A stretch of DNA of 64,000 nt from Aurantiochytrium sp. KH105. Taxonomy: Eukaryota > Sar > Bigyra > Thraustochytrida > Thraustochytriidae. This document shows positions 28,174 through 38,600 of this stretch, in pieces; position 1 is the first letter of the stretch, and the number at the start of each line of letters is the position of its first letter. Below the pieces are notes generated by a model that saw only the letters and a program-made list of their open reading frames with translations, ran no database searches and was not told the DNA's origin. The translations under genes were made by a program, and so were the position numbers. The DNA lies in the NCBI GenBank assembly GCA_003116975.1, contig BGKB01000095.1:62001-126000 (forward strand). Reading direction: 5' to 3'.

Positions 28174-29907
28174 TTATAAAGCCGAAGGCGAATAGCTCGT
28201 GAGCATTTCGGAGGTCTCTGATTCCGCTTTGGACGGCGTCACCGACGCGTTTGAGGATTTTGCATCCTTGAGGCGGCTGCGCTGCGCATCTTCCCAGTGT
28301 TCGCGCTCCTTGATTTGTTTTTGAAGGAGTTCGATCTGCTTTATTTCAGCGGCGTCGAGCACGTTGCGCGGAGCCTTGCGCTTGCGAGCATTGGAACGAA
28401 TTTTGTTGATCTTCTTTTTCATGGCCGCTTTGCCAGAGTTTTTCCACACCTCGGCAATGGATCCCATGACCTCATAAAGCTCGCGTTTTGTGTACAGCGT
28501 GAGAGGTTCGAGGACATGGACGCCCATGGACTGGAGCAGCGTGGTCGTGTCAAGGAGCTTTTGATGTTCGAGGGCGTTGAGGGGTTCGCCGCCGTCGACG
28601 AGAGATTGAATGAGAGGCTGCGCAAGTCCGATGGGAAAGTCTGCGTTTGGAGGGGTCTTGACGGCGCGCGCGCCCGCGCCAATGGGTATTGCGCGTCGTT
28701 TCTTCTCTCTCCGAATGAGCGAGGGCCTCGAGGACGGCTGAAAGACGCTAAGATTTGAAGGCAAGTTGGGATCTGCGTCACCGCTTTCGACAGAGGAAGA
28801 GGTGGAAGCTGCTCCGCTCCCCGAGCGCACTTGATTTGGTGCTTGGCGCTCGATATACTGTGCATTGACCAGGTCTGCTGCGCTTGGTCCGAAAGAAGGC
28901 GCAAGTTTGGAGGAGGTGCCCTTGCTTGATCCGTCACCATTGTTCATCATGAACCTGTTGGCGCCACTGTTGCTACTGCTACTACTGCTGTTGGCGTTGA
29001 AAGCAGGTGCTTGGTGTTGCTGTTGTTGTTGCTGTTGCTGCTGCTGCTGTTGATCCATGTATTGATTATAGCTGGCTTGTGACATGGATGTTCTGTCTCG
29101 TTTCCTCGAGTTCGTCAATCCCTGCATGGCGTGGGAGGAAGGAGGGTGGACACTCGACATGTTTCGCGAGCCAGCGACCAAAGAGGTTGGCGGCTCGAGA
29201 TGCGTTTGCTTGGACATGTCTGCAAAGGGTCCTTCTTCTGGGATTTGTGGAAAGGAGGCGATGGCCCCGACGTTGCCGTTGCCTCCGTGAGGACTCGTCA
29301 TTTGCGCATAGGGTCCACCTCGAAATGCGTCGAAAATCGGCCGATGACTTGCAGTATGGGCCCTTTCACTGTTGGACGAGTAAGCGTTTCGTTCGTGCGG
29401 GGCTTTGCTAGACAAAAAGGGCGGGGGCGGTCTTCCGTTGACCCCAGGATTGGGCGAAAGCTCGCCAATCCCACCGGCGTCGGGGTCGGAGAATTGAAAG
29501 TTTCCCTGAAGACTCTCGGCGGGGAGCTGGGAGAGCAGGCTCTGTACCATGTCGGCGGTGACTTCTGTGTTGCCGCCAGTTTCCATGCGCACATCACGGG
29601 GCTTGCTGCTGCTGCTGGTGGAGATGCTGCGCTCCGCGGTGTAATTCGGTCCTCGGCCTGCGCCCATGGGATGTTGTTGCTGCTGTTGCTTATAGATGGC
29701 TTGCTGGAGCGCCTCGAAGTTGTTTCCCTTGTGGCTGTTCATGTTTGCGTCGAGCGTCGCTGACGACTGCGGTCCTCTCGTGCTCTGGTCAGTCTCCTCT
29801 GCGAGGATCTCGTGCGGGAACTCGCGCAGGGCGCTCTTCTCACGCCGCAGCTTGCGCGGCACCTGTTTCCTTTCCAACGCGCAAGGCTCGTGGGCCTCCG
29901 TTCTCAT
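28174..29907 (-). CDS. Gln/Ser-rich nuclear-type protein, unknown
   Basis: 577 aa, intronless. The N-terminal 330 residues are low complexity with Gln runs (about 75-80 and a 13-residue run near 280), Asn/Ser-rich stretches and many prolines. The C-terminal third is ordered: a nuclear-localisation-type RREKKRRAIP (about 400), then FPIGLAQPLIQSLVDGGEP, HQKLLDTTTLLQSMGVHVLE and LYTKRELYEVMGSIAEVWKN, followed by a basic helix (KKKINKIRSNARKRKAPRN) and a coiled coil (EIKQIELLQKQIKEREHW). The layout suggests a transcriptional or chromatin regulator, but no named DNA-binding domain is visible. The initiator could be residue 56 (MNSHKGNNF), since the first 55 residues look leader-like. Confidence 0.7.
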   Translation of the reverse strand: MRTEAHEPCALERKQVPRKLRREKSALREFPHEILAEETDQSTRGPQSSATLDANMNSHKGNNFEALQQAIYKQQQQQHPMGAGRGPNYTAERSISTSSSSKPRDVRMETGGNTEVTADMVQSLLSQLPAESLQGNFQFSDPDAGGIGELSPNPGVNGRPPPPFLSSKAPHERNAYSSNSERAHTASHRPIFDAFRGGPYAQMTSPHGGNGNVGAIASFPQIPEEGPFADMSKQTHLEPPTSLVAGSRNMSSVHPPSSHAMQGLTNSRKRDRTSMSQASYNQYMDQQQQQQQQQQQQHQAPAFNANSSSSSSNSGANRFMMNNGDGSSKGTSSKLAPSFGPSAADLVNAQYIERQAPNQVRSGSGAASTSSSVESGDADPNLPSNLSVFQPSSRPSLIRREKKRRAIPIGAGARAVKTPPNADFPIGLAQPLIQSLVDGGEPLNALEHQKLLDTTTLLQSMGVHVLEPLTLYTKRELYEVMGSIAEVWKNSGKAAMKKKINKIRSNARKRKAPRNVLDAAEIKQIELLQKQIKEREHWEDAQRSRLKDAKSSNASVTPSKAESETSEMLTSYSPSAL

Positions 29908-30520
29908 CGGTTGCCGCCTCCCGTCCCCGGCCGACCTGGGCCGGGCTTATGGGCGTCGAGGAGCCCGCTCAAGCTAAGCTACGCTAGGCGGAGCGCTCAA
30001 CTAACGCAGGCGCGTGCGGTGACGCGGGTCGCCCGAGACTGCAAGTGTAACGCGGCCGGGCGTCTCCCGGGTCGCGCAAGCAGAGCGCCGGAGCGCGCCG
30101 CTCGCGCCTGCGCACGCTCTGCCTCCGCGTCCGCGCTGCCGGTCGGTCTGGCCCGTGGGCGACGCAGGGCGACGCGAGGCGACGCGGCGCTTTGCGAGCG
30201 GAGCCGCGAGGCGAGGAGCGAGCGGCGCTTTGCGAGGATGCGGGATGCCGCGAGGCTGATTTGATTCGGTTGATCGAGGCAAGCCAATCGACGCGGCGCC
30301 TCGGCTCGCTCGAGCCCACCTCGCGAGCCCTGCTCGCTCTGCTCGCTCCGCTCTGCGCTCGGGCACGCTCGCGCGCACCCACGCACGCACGCACGCGCTT
30401 CGCTCCGCACGCTTGCTCCTCGCGAGCAGCGCAGCGCAGCGGCCTCGCGCGGGGCGGCGGCGCGCGGGTCGCTGGCGATGGCGGTCTGCTGCTCCTCTCC
30501 GCGCACGCAGTGCAGGTACG

Positions 30521-30795
30521 CACGCGCTCTTGCCCTTTTTTCTTTTCTTTTTTCTTTTTTCTTTCTTTCCCTCGCTTTTCCTTCCTTCTTTCTTTCTTTT
30601 TCTTTTCTTCTCCCTTGTTTCCTCTGGCTATTTCTTTCTTTACTTTACGTTTCTTTTCTTTTCTTCTTTTCTTTTCTTTTCTTTTCCTCCCTCTCCTCTC
30701 CTTCCCTTTCTTTTCCGTTCTTTTCCCTTCCTTTCCAAGTTTTCTTTTCTTTTCTTTCCTTTCTAACCTTCCTTTCTTTTTTTCCCTTTCTGCTG
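30521..30795 (+). repeat. Polypyrimidine (CTTTT-type) tract
   Basis: About 275 bp of almost uninterrupted C/T on the plus strand with recurrent TTTTC and TTTCC units and only scattered purines. Such strand-asymmetric tracts can form triplex (H-DNA). Confidence 0.9.
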
Positions 30796-32144
30796 CCGCT
30801 CCAAGCCGAGCCCGGCCTCGCGCGCTCGCGCGGCCGCTCTGCTCTGCGCGGGCGGCAGGCCTTCGCGAGGCCGCGCCGCTCCGCTTCCCGCTGCGCGGGG
30901 CTGCGGACGATCGTCGCCCTGTTGCCTGCCGGCTGGCCGGATGCGCGCCGCAGGGACCGATGAACCGGTGTGTGGACGGATGGATGACGAAAAGGCGAGC
31001 GCCGGATGCGAGCAGCGTGAAGGCGCTGCGCCACGCCCCGGGCTGGGCTCTTCCGCGCGGCCTGCCCGCCCGCCCGCCCGCCCGCCTGCCTGCCTACCTG
31101 CCTGCCGAGAGCGAGCGAGCGTTCTGTGCGCGCCTGCCGGTGCCGGGTGCCGGGGACTTGGCGCGCGACGGAAGGGGCTCTGCACCCTGCGCTGCAGCCT
31201 GCGACGCGCGACCGACCCGGCGAAGATTGACAGTGAATGTAATTAGGAAAAGCGCGACACGAGCGATGTGGGCGACGAACGACCGGCCAGGCCAACGTAT
31301 CGAATGAACGATCGAAGGGACGAATGGATGGATGAACGGAGCAAGAAAGCAAGCCAGCAATCTACGGCAACCGCAAGTGCTGTCGGACGCGCTGCTCCCC
31401 GCGGGGGCTGCTCAGACTGGGTCGTTTGTGCAAGCTGGTAGCATGTAGCTTGTTTTCCGGCGCAGCTGGGCTAGCTAGCGAGCCTCCTGGCCTTTCTCTT
31501 ACACAAAGTCTGCTTCGCTCGCTCGTTTCGTCCGCTTGATGACCCGGCCGCAGAGAGCGAGAGATCCGCCACTGCGAGCGCGTACGCGAACGCAAATCCG
31601 GATCTCCCGCGCCGCTCCCCTTTCGCAGCAGCGGCAGCGGCAGAGGCTGGTCGGCCGCACTCCTCGGCGAAGCGGAGACTGGCGAGCTCCGGCCTGTTGG
31701 TTCTTTCTTGGCCGTGCGTGCTCCGTTTGCCCGACCGGAGCCTGTCAGAAACAAGAGGGCTCTACAGGCCTGGTCGTTTTCCTCTGACCCTTGCGGGGCA
31801 GCGGTCGCGGCCTGGCGGGCTTTTTGTTTGTTTGTACGTTTCGTGGTCTGTAGGCCTATGAGCGGTTGGTTGGTTGGTTGCCAGTGGCCATGGTGGTTGG
31901 CTGGTCACCCTGTTCTGCTGTGTTCTGCTTTGCTTTGGATTTTTTAACCCAGGCTCGAGCGACAGCGCTCCCGAGGCCTTGGAAAAATAAAGCCGCTCCG
32001 CTCGCAGTCGTTTGACGTCGATTCTGTTAGCTCCTCGCTCGGGCGGGTGACGCGGCGCAGGCTGCGAGCTGCCGCTGCTCATCGATTTGAACTGATGGTC
32101 CATCAACGATAGTCCATCGTCGCATGTCGATGGCAATCAATCAG

Positions 32145-32176
32145 TCGATCGATCGATCGATCGATCAATCAATCGA
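32145..32176. repeat. (ATCG)n simple repeat
   Basis: Perfect GATC/ATCG units about six times over, then degenerate ATCA units. Self-complementary, so each unit is palindromic. Confidence 0.9.
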
Positions 32177-32491
32177 TGGCAGCTGTGGCTGCTGGACCGC
32201 GAAGACACCGCGCGGGAGCCTCCCGGACCGCACTTCGCGAAAGACCGCCCGGCCCCGCCCCCCTCCCCTTATCTTCACTGCGCTTCATGCGTCGCAGTAG
32301 CATCTCCTCTCGCTGCGGGCCGCCGAAAGCTGCGAACACGCGCTGTGCAGGCTGCTGGCGATGGTGGTGGGGACAGATATCTAGTGACAGACGGGGAAGG
32401 TCACAGTGGTAGGAACACCCGCACTGCGTGCTCGGAAAGCCGCCGCGGAGGCGCGGCTTCTCCCGGCCTCGGTCATGGCCATGGCCAGATC

Positions 32492-32515
32492 GCTCTCTCT
32501 CTCTCTCTCTCTCTC
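32492..32515. repeat. (CT)n microsatellite
   Basis: About 12 CT units, followed by CGCTCGCT words. Confidence 0.9.
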
Positions 32516-33061
32516 GCCCGCTCGCTCGCTAACCCGTCAAGGCTCTGCGCGAGGTCCTGCGCGGCGCGGGCTCGACAGCGCGCGCCCCGGCTGCAGAGCC
32601 GCTCCGGCAACTGCCAGCTGGCAGCCTCGGTCGGGTACAACTGGACACCACCGCGCCGCTCGCTCGCTAGCCCTCCTTCCGTTTTCTTTTTCCCGGCTTC
32701 CTTCCGCGGGGCTGCAGCCCGAACGAAGCAAAGCAGAGAAAAGCAGAGCACTACGCACACACGCACGCACGTACGCACGCACGCACGGAGCGGTGAATAT
32801 TCCACCCTCGGAAAACATTGGCCGCCACCCATCCCGACAACCCAAACGGACCACGTGTCCTCTTGCCGCGGTCTAGAAACCTGGCTAGCAGCAGCGAACC
32901 GCCGCTGCAGCTGGCCGGCCAACTTCCGCGGGGCCACCCCAGCTGCCCAGCAAACATCTGGCCGCTGCATCGACCGCGGCGACCGAAAAGCTCGCGAGCT
33001 CCTCGCCTCCATCAAGGAAGGAGCCCTTCAAGGTGCCCTTCACGTGATGCACGCACGTGCA

Positions 33062-33083
33062 CCTTGCCTTGCCTTGCCTTGCC
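33062..33083. repeat. (CTTGC)n pentanucleotide repeat
   Basis: Four or so CTTGC units. The same pentamer array recurs near 63012, so this is a genome-wide microsatellite type. Confidence 0.85.
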
Positions 33084-33808
33084 TTTTGCCTTGCGCACTG
33101 TCTTAGCTGAAAAGCCTGCGAGCCACCATGGCCAGCGATCAGCCAGGGCGAGCAGCTAAAATTGCGACATGCGGTGCTTGCGCTTCGACGCGACTGCGAC
33201 TGCGGCTGCGCGGGGGAAGAGGAGGCGCGACGTGACACGAGGACACCTCGCGCCCTTGCAAATTGGTCCGTGGCCTAACGCCTTTCAAGTTGCACAGAAT
33301 GGCACATCATCGCCCTTCTTCAAGTTCCTCTTCTTCTTGCGTACCATCTCCGTCCGTCCTCCTTGCGCGCCATACCGCACCCAGACGCAACGCACGCCCG
33401 CACCAGCCAGCCACTGCCAGCGTCCATGCCGCTTCCGCTCGTCCCCGCTCGTCCCCGCTCGTCCCCGCTCGCTCCGGCGCACCGTGCACTGCCTGTCTCG
33501 AGGCGTCGGTGCCTGGCTGCAGAGCAGTGCGCCGGGGCCTCCGACTTGCCAAAGACGACGACGCTGCGCGCTCGACGCTGCTCAGACGCAGCCGGCCGTG
33601 CTGGGCTCCGCGTTGCAGCTGTGGCTGGTCGCGGCAGCCCGGGGTTGCACGCACGTACGTGGACGGGAAGGCGCTCGCCTTGCCTGCTTTTGGGAGCTCC
33701 AAGAACGGGCTCGCCACCCTCGCTATATTGGAAGGACGGCGAGAGCGAGCGCCTTGCAGCCCTCTGACTGGCCCCGCGAGGAGTCCGGGAAAACGAGACC
33801 GCGGACAG

Positions 33809-33952
33809 CGACACCACGAGCACCTGGCGATGGCCGAAACAAGTCATCATCGTCATAGGTAGAGAGACAGACAGACACGTCGACACCACGAGCACCTGGC
33901 GATGGCCGAAACAAGTCATCATCGTCATAGGTAGAGCGTCAGACAGACACGT
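33809..33952. repeat. 72-bp direct tandem duplication
   Basis: Copy 1 is 33809-33880 and copy 2 is 33881-33952. They begin CGACACCACGAGCACC and differ at two positions only (GAGAGAC against GAGCGTC). Head-to-tail, in non-coding DNA upstream of the ALG11 3' end. Confidence 0.95.
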
Positions 33953-34121
33953 CTGTTCGCCCGATCGTCGCAGTTGCAGATGGATTCAGCAGCGCAGGTG
34001 CGCGCAAACGTGCGAGCGTGCGTGTGCAAAAATTTCGGCCTTAGTCGGGCGGAGAATGGCGAATACGAAAATGTTTATATCAATCAACTCATCAAGAATA
34101 GGCCAAGGCTCTACGAGGGAA

Positions 34122-35528
34122 TCAGAGCAGGAGAGGCCGCGTGGCAGCGGTCCAGGCAACGAGAAAGGAAGGCTCCGAAAAACGGTCCAATGATTCTTGC
34201 GCGCGAGTACGCATCGAGTCCAACGCCTCGTCACTCTGCCCATCGTGCAGATCCAACACCGACATGAAGGCATCCACGTACTCGTCCACCGAGGACGCGA
34301 GGTAACCCGTATCGCCATGGCGCACGATATCCGCCTTTGGGCCGCCAGAATCGTGCGCCACAAGAATGACGCCGGCCGCCATCATTTCAACAAGCGCAAT
34401 GCCAAAGTGCTCATTCCACATGGTGTGAATGCCGAGCAGCGCGCTGCCCATGCGCTCCTTGAGCTCCTCGAACGGCACATTGAGCTCAAACTCAACCAGA
34501 TCGCCGACGTCATGGCGCGCGGCAAAGGCGCGTAATTCTTCAACTCGCGCCTGGTCCTCTTCATTGCGGCACGATCCATAAAGCACAAGACGAGGCGGAT
34601 CCCGTTTGCCTCCTGCGAGACGCGCCTTGATCCCCGCCAGTGTTCGAATCTGTAGTCGGTGGTCCTTCTCTGGACGGAACTGACCGAGACTCACAATCAC
34701 GCGGTCCCGCTGACGCTTGCAAGAAGCCTGGAACTCATCAATGCCGCACGGAGGAAAAACAACGAGGGCGTCCCGGCCCCAGAGAGAGTCAATGTGCGAC
34801 TTAGTCCAGGAAGAATTTACAATGGCCACCTCGGCGAAGCGCCCCGCAACCCAGTACGCCAAGCAAAAGGCGCGATAGTACAAGTACTTGGCCCGGCTGT
34901 TTACGACGCTTCCGGCAACAGCCTCGTCGTTATTATACGAGGGCCGCTGCGCCCACACATGGTCCAGCATGTCCGTGCTCATTGTTGGATAGTGCGTGTA
35001 GCACACCACGCGGCATCCACATGCCCATGCCAGAGGATAGGTGAATGCATAGCCAATCGTATCCACAAAAACATCCGGGACCAGCTTGCTCAGGGCTTCT
35101 GCACCCACCACGATGGAGCCAAGACTCTGGCCCAACAGCGTGAGGCGAGGATACGTCTTGGCCTCCAGCAAGTGTTCCCATTGCAGTGTGAGAAAATCAA
35201 TTCGCGCCGTATCCAGACCTTTGACGCCAAAGCGAGCGCCGGCACGCTCGAGAATTGACGCAGGGCTCCCGGCGCCCTCTCGAGCGTAAATTACCACGCG
35301 CACCGAAGGATCGGTGTCCAAGAGCGCCTTGACAGCGAACCACAGGACGCGCTCGCCGCCGCCCGCCGCGTTGCAGTACGGGTGCAGCACTCCGACCACG
35401 GTATCTTTACGACCGCGCTGCGCGCGACTTCTTCCTGCTTGCCATCGCAGCACCGCCACGCGTGCGGCCACCAGCCCTGCCACCGCCACCAACACCGCTT
35501 GTGTCACGACGAGAAACGCGACCAACAT
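34122..35528 (-). CDS. ALG11: GDP-Man:Man3GlcNAc2-PP-dolichol alpha-1,2-mannosyltransferase
   Basis: 468 aa, intronless. ALG11 adds the fourth and fifth mannoses to the dolichol-linked N-glycan precursor on the cytosolic face of the ER. Residues 5-25 form the N-terminal membrane anchor. HPYCNAAGGGERVLW (about 49-63) is the signature at the acceptor side; LTLLGQSLGSIVVGAEAL, DVFVDTIGYAFTYPLA and CYTHYPTMSTDML are further ALG11 hallmarks. In the GT-B donor domain, SLGQFRPEKDH (about 280-290) and the EX7E motif E373-E381 in EHFGIALVEMMAAG are present, followed by HDSGGPKADIV. Length matches eukaryotic ALG11. The start lies 96 bp from the stop of the NRPS-like gene upstream on the same strand. 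Confidence 0.95.
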   Translation of the reverse strand: MLVAFLVVTQAVLVAVAGLVAARVAVLRWQAGRSRAQRGRKDTVVGVLHPYCNAAGGGERVLWFAVKALLDTDPSVRVVIYAREGAGSPASILERAGARFGVKGLDTARIDFLTLQWEHLLEAKTYPRLTLLGQSLGSIVVGAEALSKLVPDVFVDTIGYAFTYPLAWACGCRVVCYTHYPTMSTDMLDHVWAQRPSYNNDEAVAGSVVNSRAKYLYYRAFCLAYWVAGRFAEVAIVNSSWTKSHIDSLWGRDALVVFPPCGIDEFQASCKRQRDRVIVSLGQFRPEKDHRLQIRTLAGIKARLAGGKRDPPRLVLYGSCRNEEDQARVEELRAFAARHDVGDLVEFELNVPFEELKERMGSALLGIHTMWNEHFGIALVEMMAAGVILVAHDSGGPKADIVRHGDTGYLASSVDEYVDAFMSVLDLHDGQSDEALDSMRTRAQESLDRFSEPSFLVAWTAATRPLLL

Positions 35529-35624
35529 GGCGCTCGCTCGCTGGCTCGCTTGCTTGCTTGCTGTGCTTTCTTGTGCTTGTGTGACGCGTTTTCGATATCA
35601 GCTCGTTCGTCTGCGCGTTTGCGC

Positions 35625-38600
35625 TCACGCTTGCGCTTGCGCTTGCGACGCCGGGCCTCGTTTCTTGCGCAGCGCGTCGCGCCGCGCCGCGACAAGCGCC
35701 TCCAGCTCCGCCGCAGACCCGCGCAGCCCTGCGCGCAGCGGCCGCTCGCACAGGCCGACGGCGCCCGCAAAGATGATATGTGCCGCCTCCGCCGCCACTG
35801 GCGGGCCCGACGCGCGCTGCGCTGCCTCCGCGAAGCCCGCCTCCGCGAAGCCCGCCGCCAGCGCGCCGCCCGCCGGGACCTCTGCCGCAAGCAAGCAGGC
35901 GTCCACGGCCTCGCGCACCGCGTGCACCACGCACGGCCGCCTGGAGTTGCGGGTCTGGCCAGAGTCTGAGAAAATGGGACGCTGCTCCTCGTCCTCCTCT
36001 TCACTCGCGAGAACTTCCTTGCGAGCGACACGCGTCGAAAGCGTCTTCGCTGCCTCGCTACGCATCTGGCAAACCTTGCTGCCATCACGGTGCTGGCGCT
36101 CACCATCGCCATCATCATCATCGTCATCATCATCATTTTCGTTGCTGGCGTCGTCCCTTCCGTCGTCAAAGCTGCCACGGATAGGGGGAACGAGTCTCGG
36201 GAGGATCTCAGACGGGGACTCGCACTTGCTTGCGAGCGCCGCAAAGAGCTCCGCGACCTCGTTCACAAAGGCAAAGGAGACAGGACAAGACGAGGGGAGC
36301 GGAATGGGAGGTTGCAAGAGTAACCCAGTGGCAGCATAGTCCACAAGCGCCATGAGATGAACGTGCCGCTCTGGGGCCAATTCCTCGAGCTGGCACATGT
36401 GCAATGCCGATTGCGGAGCAATGTGACTCGCGCGCACGATAACGCCCTCAAGACCCCGCTCCAGTGCATCGGCAAAGATTTGCTCCACGACCCACTTGCT
36501 TTGCGCGTATCCTTCGTACACGCCATTGTACAAATGACTCGTAAGCATACTCGCGACCGTGCCTTGACGGTGCAAAAGAACAGGAGGCCACATGTCAACA
36601 CTTTTGGCAGCTTCGCTACCTTGCGGAGGTAAAGCTGCACTACTTGATGCCAGAACGACCCGCGGGTGCGGCCGTTGTTTACCTACGTACTCTAAAACCG
36701 CCCGCGTTCCTTCGACATTATCTTCTCGATGAGCCGCATAGCCTGCAAATGCATCAATGCGTCCTGCAAGGTGGACGACGCAGTCAACGTACGCAGAACT
36801 AGGTAGTCCATGCACTTTGCCTTGCGGCAAGTCTCGTAGACTTCCACGGACGGGCACCGCCATGCCAGCCAGCACGAGTCCCTTTTCCTCTGCGAACTGA
36901 CCGGGGGATAAGTATCGCGATAGCGCTGTCCACAGCTCTTCCGCACTTGAAATATCTTGCCTGCTCAAACAATAGACCCTCCAGCCCATCTTGACGAGGT
37001 GAATAACGGTCGGAGCGCCTAGGAAGCCGCACGCGCCCGTCACCAGCGCAACACGACACTCCTCACTTGTCGGTGCTTTGAAGTGAATCGTCGGAGCTAA
37101 CTTACAATCCGCCAGCAAAACTTGCTCTTCATTCGAGGTTTTGCCTGATGGTTTTCGCCCCGTACTTGAAACTGCATCTCTGCTTGGCCGTCCACTTGGA
37201 CATGATGCTCCAACATTCCTCGTCGTCGACGTGTCCTTTATCAATCTCGCGAGCGCCTCAACTGTCGGTTGCTGAATTGCCTGTGCAAGAGATAGCGACC
37301 GGCTGGCCAACTGTCTGAGTTCCTCCAAGAGAGTTGCAAAGGACAACGAAGTTCCGCCCATGAGGAAAAAGTTTTCATTTCGCCGAGGCGCTTCTCCAGG
37401 ATTCCATCCGAGAACCTTGGCCATGAGTTGAGCAATCTGCATCTCCAGATCATCGCCACTTGAAGACGCGACGACACGCTGGTCAACAGCATGGGATGCG
37501 CCGAGATCAACGAGTGCGTTGACGTCGAGCTTTCCTGAACCAGGCTTGCATGGCAAGGAGTCGAGCAAAACCACACGACTTGGAAGAGGGAAGATTCTTG
37601 CATGACGAACACCTTCGAGCACAGCTTGTTCCCCAATCGTGTTCAAATTCAACGGCACCACGTACATGTGCAGAGCATTTGAAGCCTCATCAAAGAGAAC
37701 AGCGCAACTACGCACCTCGTCAAGCGCCGCGAGGACTTCTTGCTCGTATACGTCCAGGTCAACGCGAAAGCCACGGACTTTGATCTCTTTGGAAGATTCG
37801 AGACGCCCGTCCACCCGGATTCTACGGCCCTCATCAACAGTTGTACCAGCGTCACCTGTTTGATAGCACCTTGTTCCAGAGTCTGGGTCGGTACTAAAGA
37901 CTGGGTCTGCACTTCCCGCGGCGTCTGTGCGTCCTGGGTAGTACCCAAGCGCAACGTGATCTCCACAGACAACAAGTTCACCTTGATCTGACACCTGGAC
38001 ACGTACTTGCGGGAACACGTTCAGATGCAGCGGGTCAGTGAGCGACTCGGTGAGCACATCATCTTTGCGCCATTGTGCCATGGCGACATCATGCGCTTCG
38101 CTGAGACTGTATAGGTTCACTACGCTTCCGCACGGGCCGAGGTCAGACAAAACACGTCGAACGAGGTCAGCAGATGCCTTTTCGCCGCACAAAGTCACCT
38201 CACGGAGACTAGAGCTTGCCGAGTTCCGCAAAAGGGGACAGACCTGAGCCGCGAGACTTGGCGTCAACATTATACGTGTCACGCCAGATTCTTCAATTGC
38301 TGTCGCGAGATCGCGTGGCGACTTGCAAATCGCGGACGGAAGCATGACCGTTGCGCCGCCACACAAGAGTGTCGCCGCCACATCCCAAATGCCGAAAAGG
38401 GCCGCGCCCATGATGTCGTCCTCTCGTGGCTTGAGAACGATGTTTCGGTGCTCGTGCGAGTACAGAGATCCGAGATGATCGCACACGACAGCCTTGGCTT
38501 CTCCAGCTCGAGAGGTTCCACTTGTAAAGATGATATGCACTGGATCGCGTGGGTCGCTCCTGAGGCCTGCGAGGTCTTGGTCATTCTGAGGATCGTCACT

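Larger units (their letters stand above)
29908..34121. other. 4.2-kb gene-poor, repeat-rich region
   Basis: No recognisable protein or RNA gene. Overlapping open frames on all frames are Arg/Ala/Pro or Phe/Leu/Ser-rich and follow base composition. Distinct elements are annotated separately: a polypyrimidine tract, ATCG, CT and TTGCC repeats, and a 72-bp tandem duplication. The left end is the 5' flank of the polyQ gene. Confidence 0.5.

Noticed and set aside
30192-31307. 371-codon plus-strand open frame
   Set aside because: It crosses the pyrimidine tract, giving Phe/Ser/Leu runs, and GC-rich flanks giving Arg/Ala runs. The amino-acid texture follows base composition and no domain is visible.
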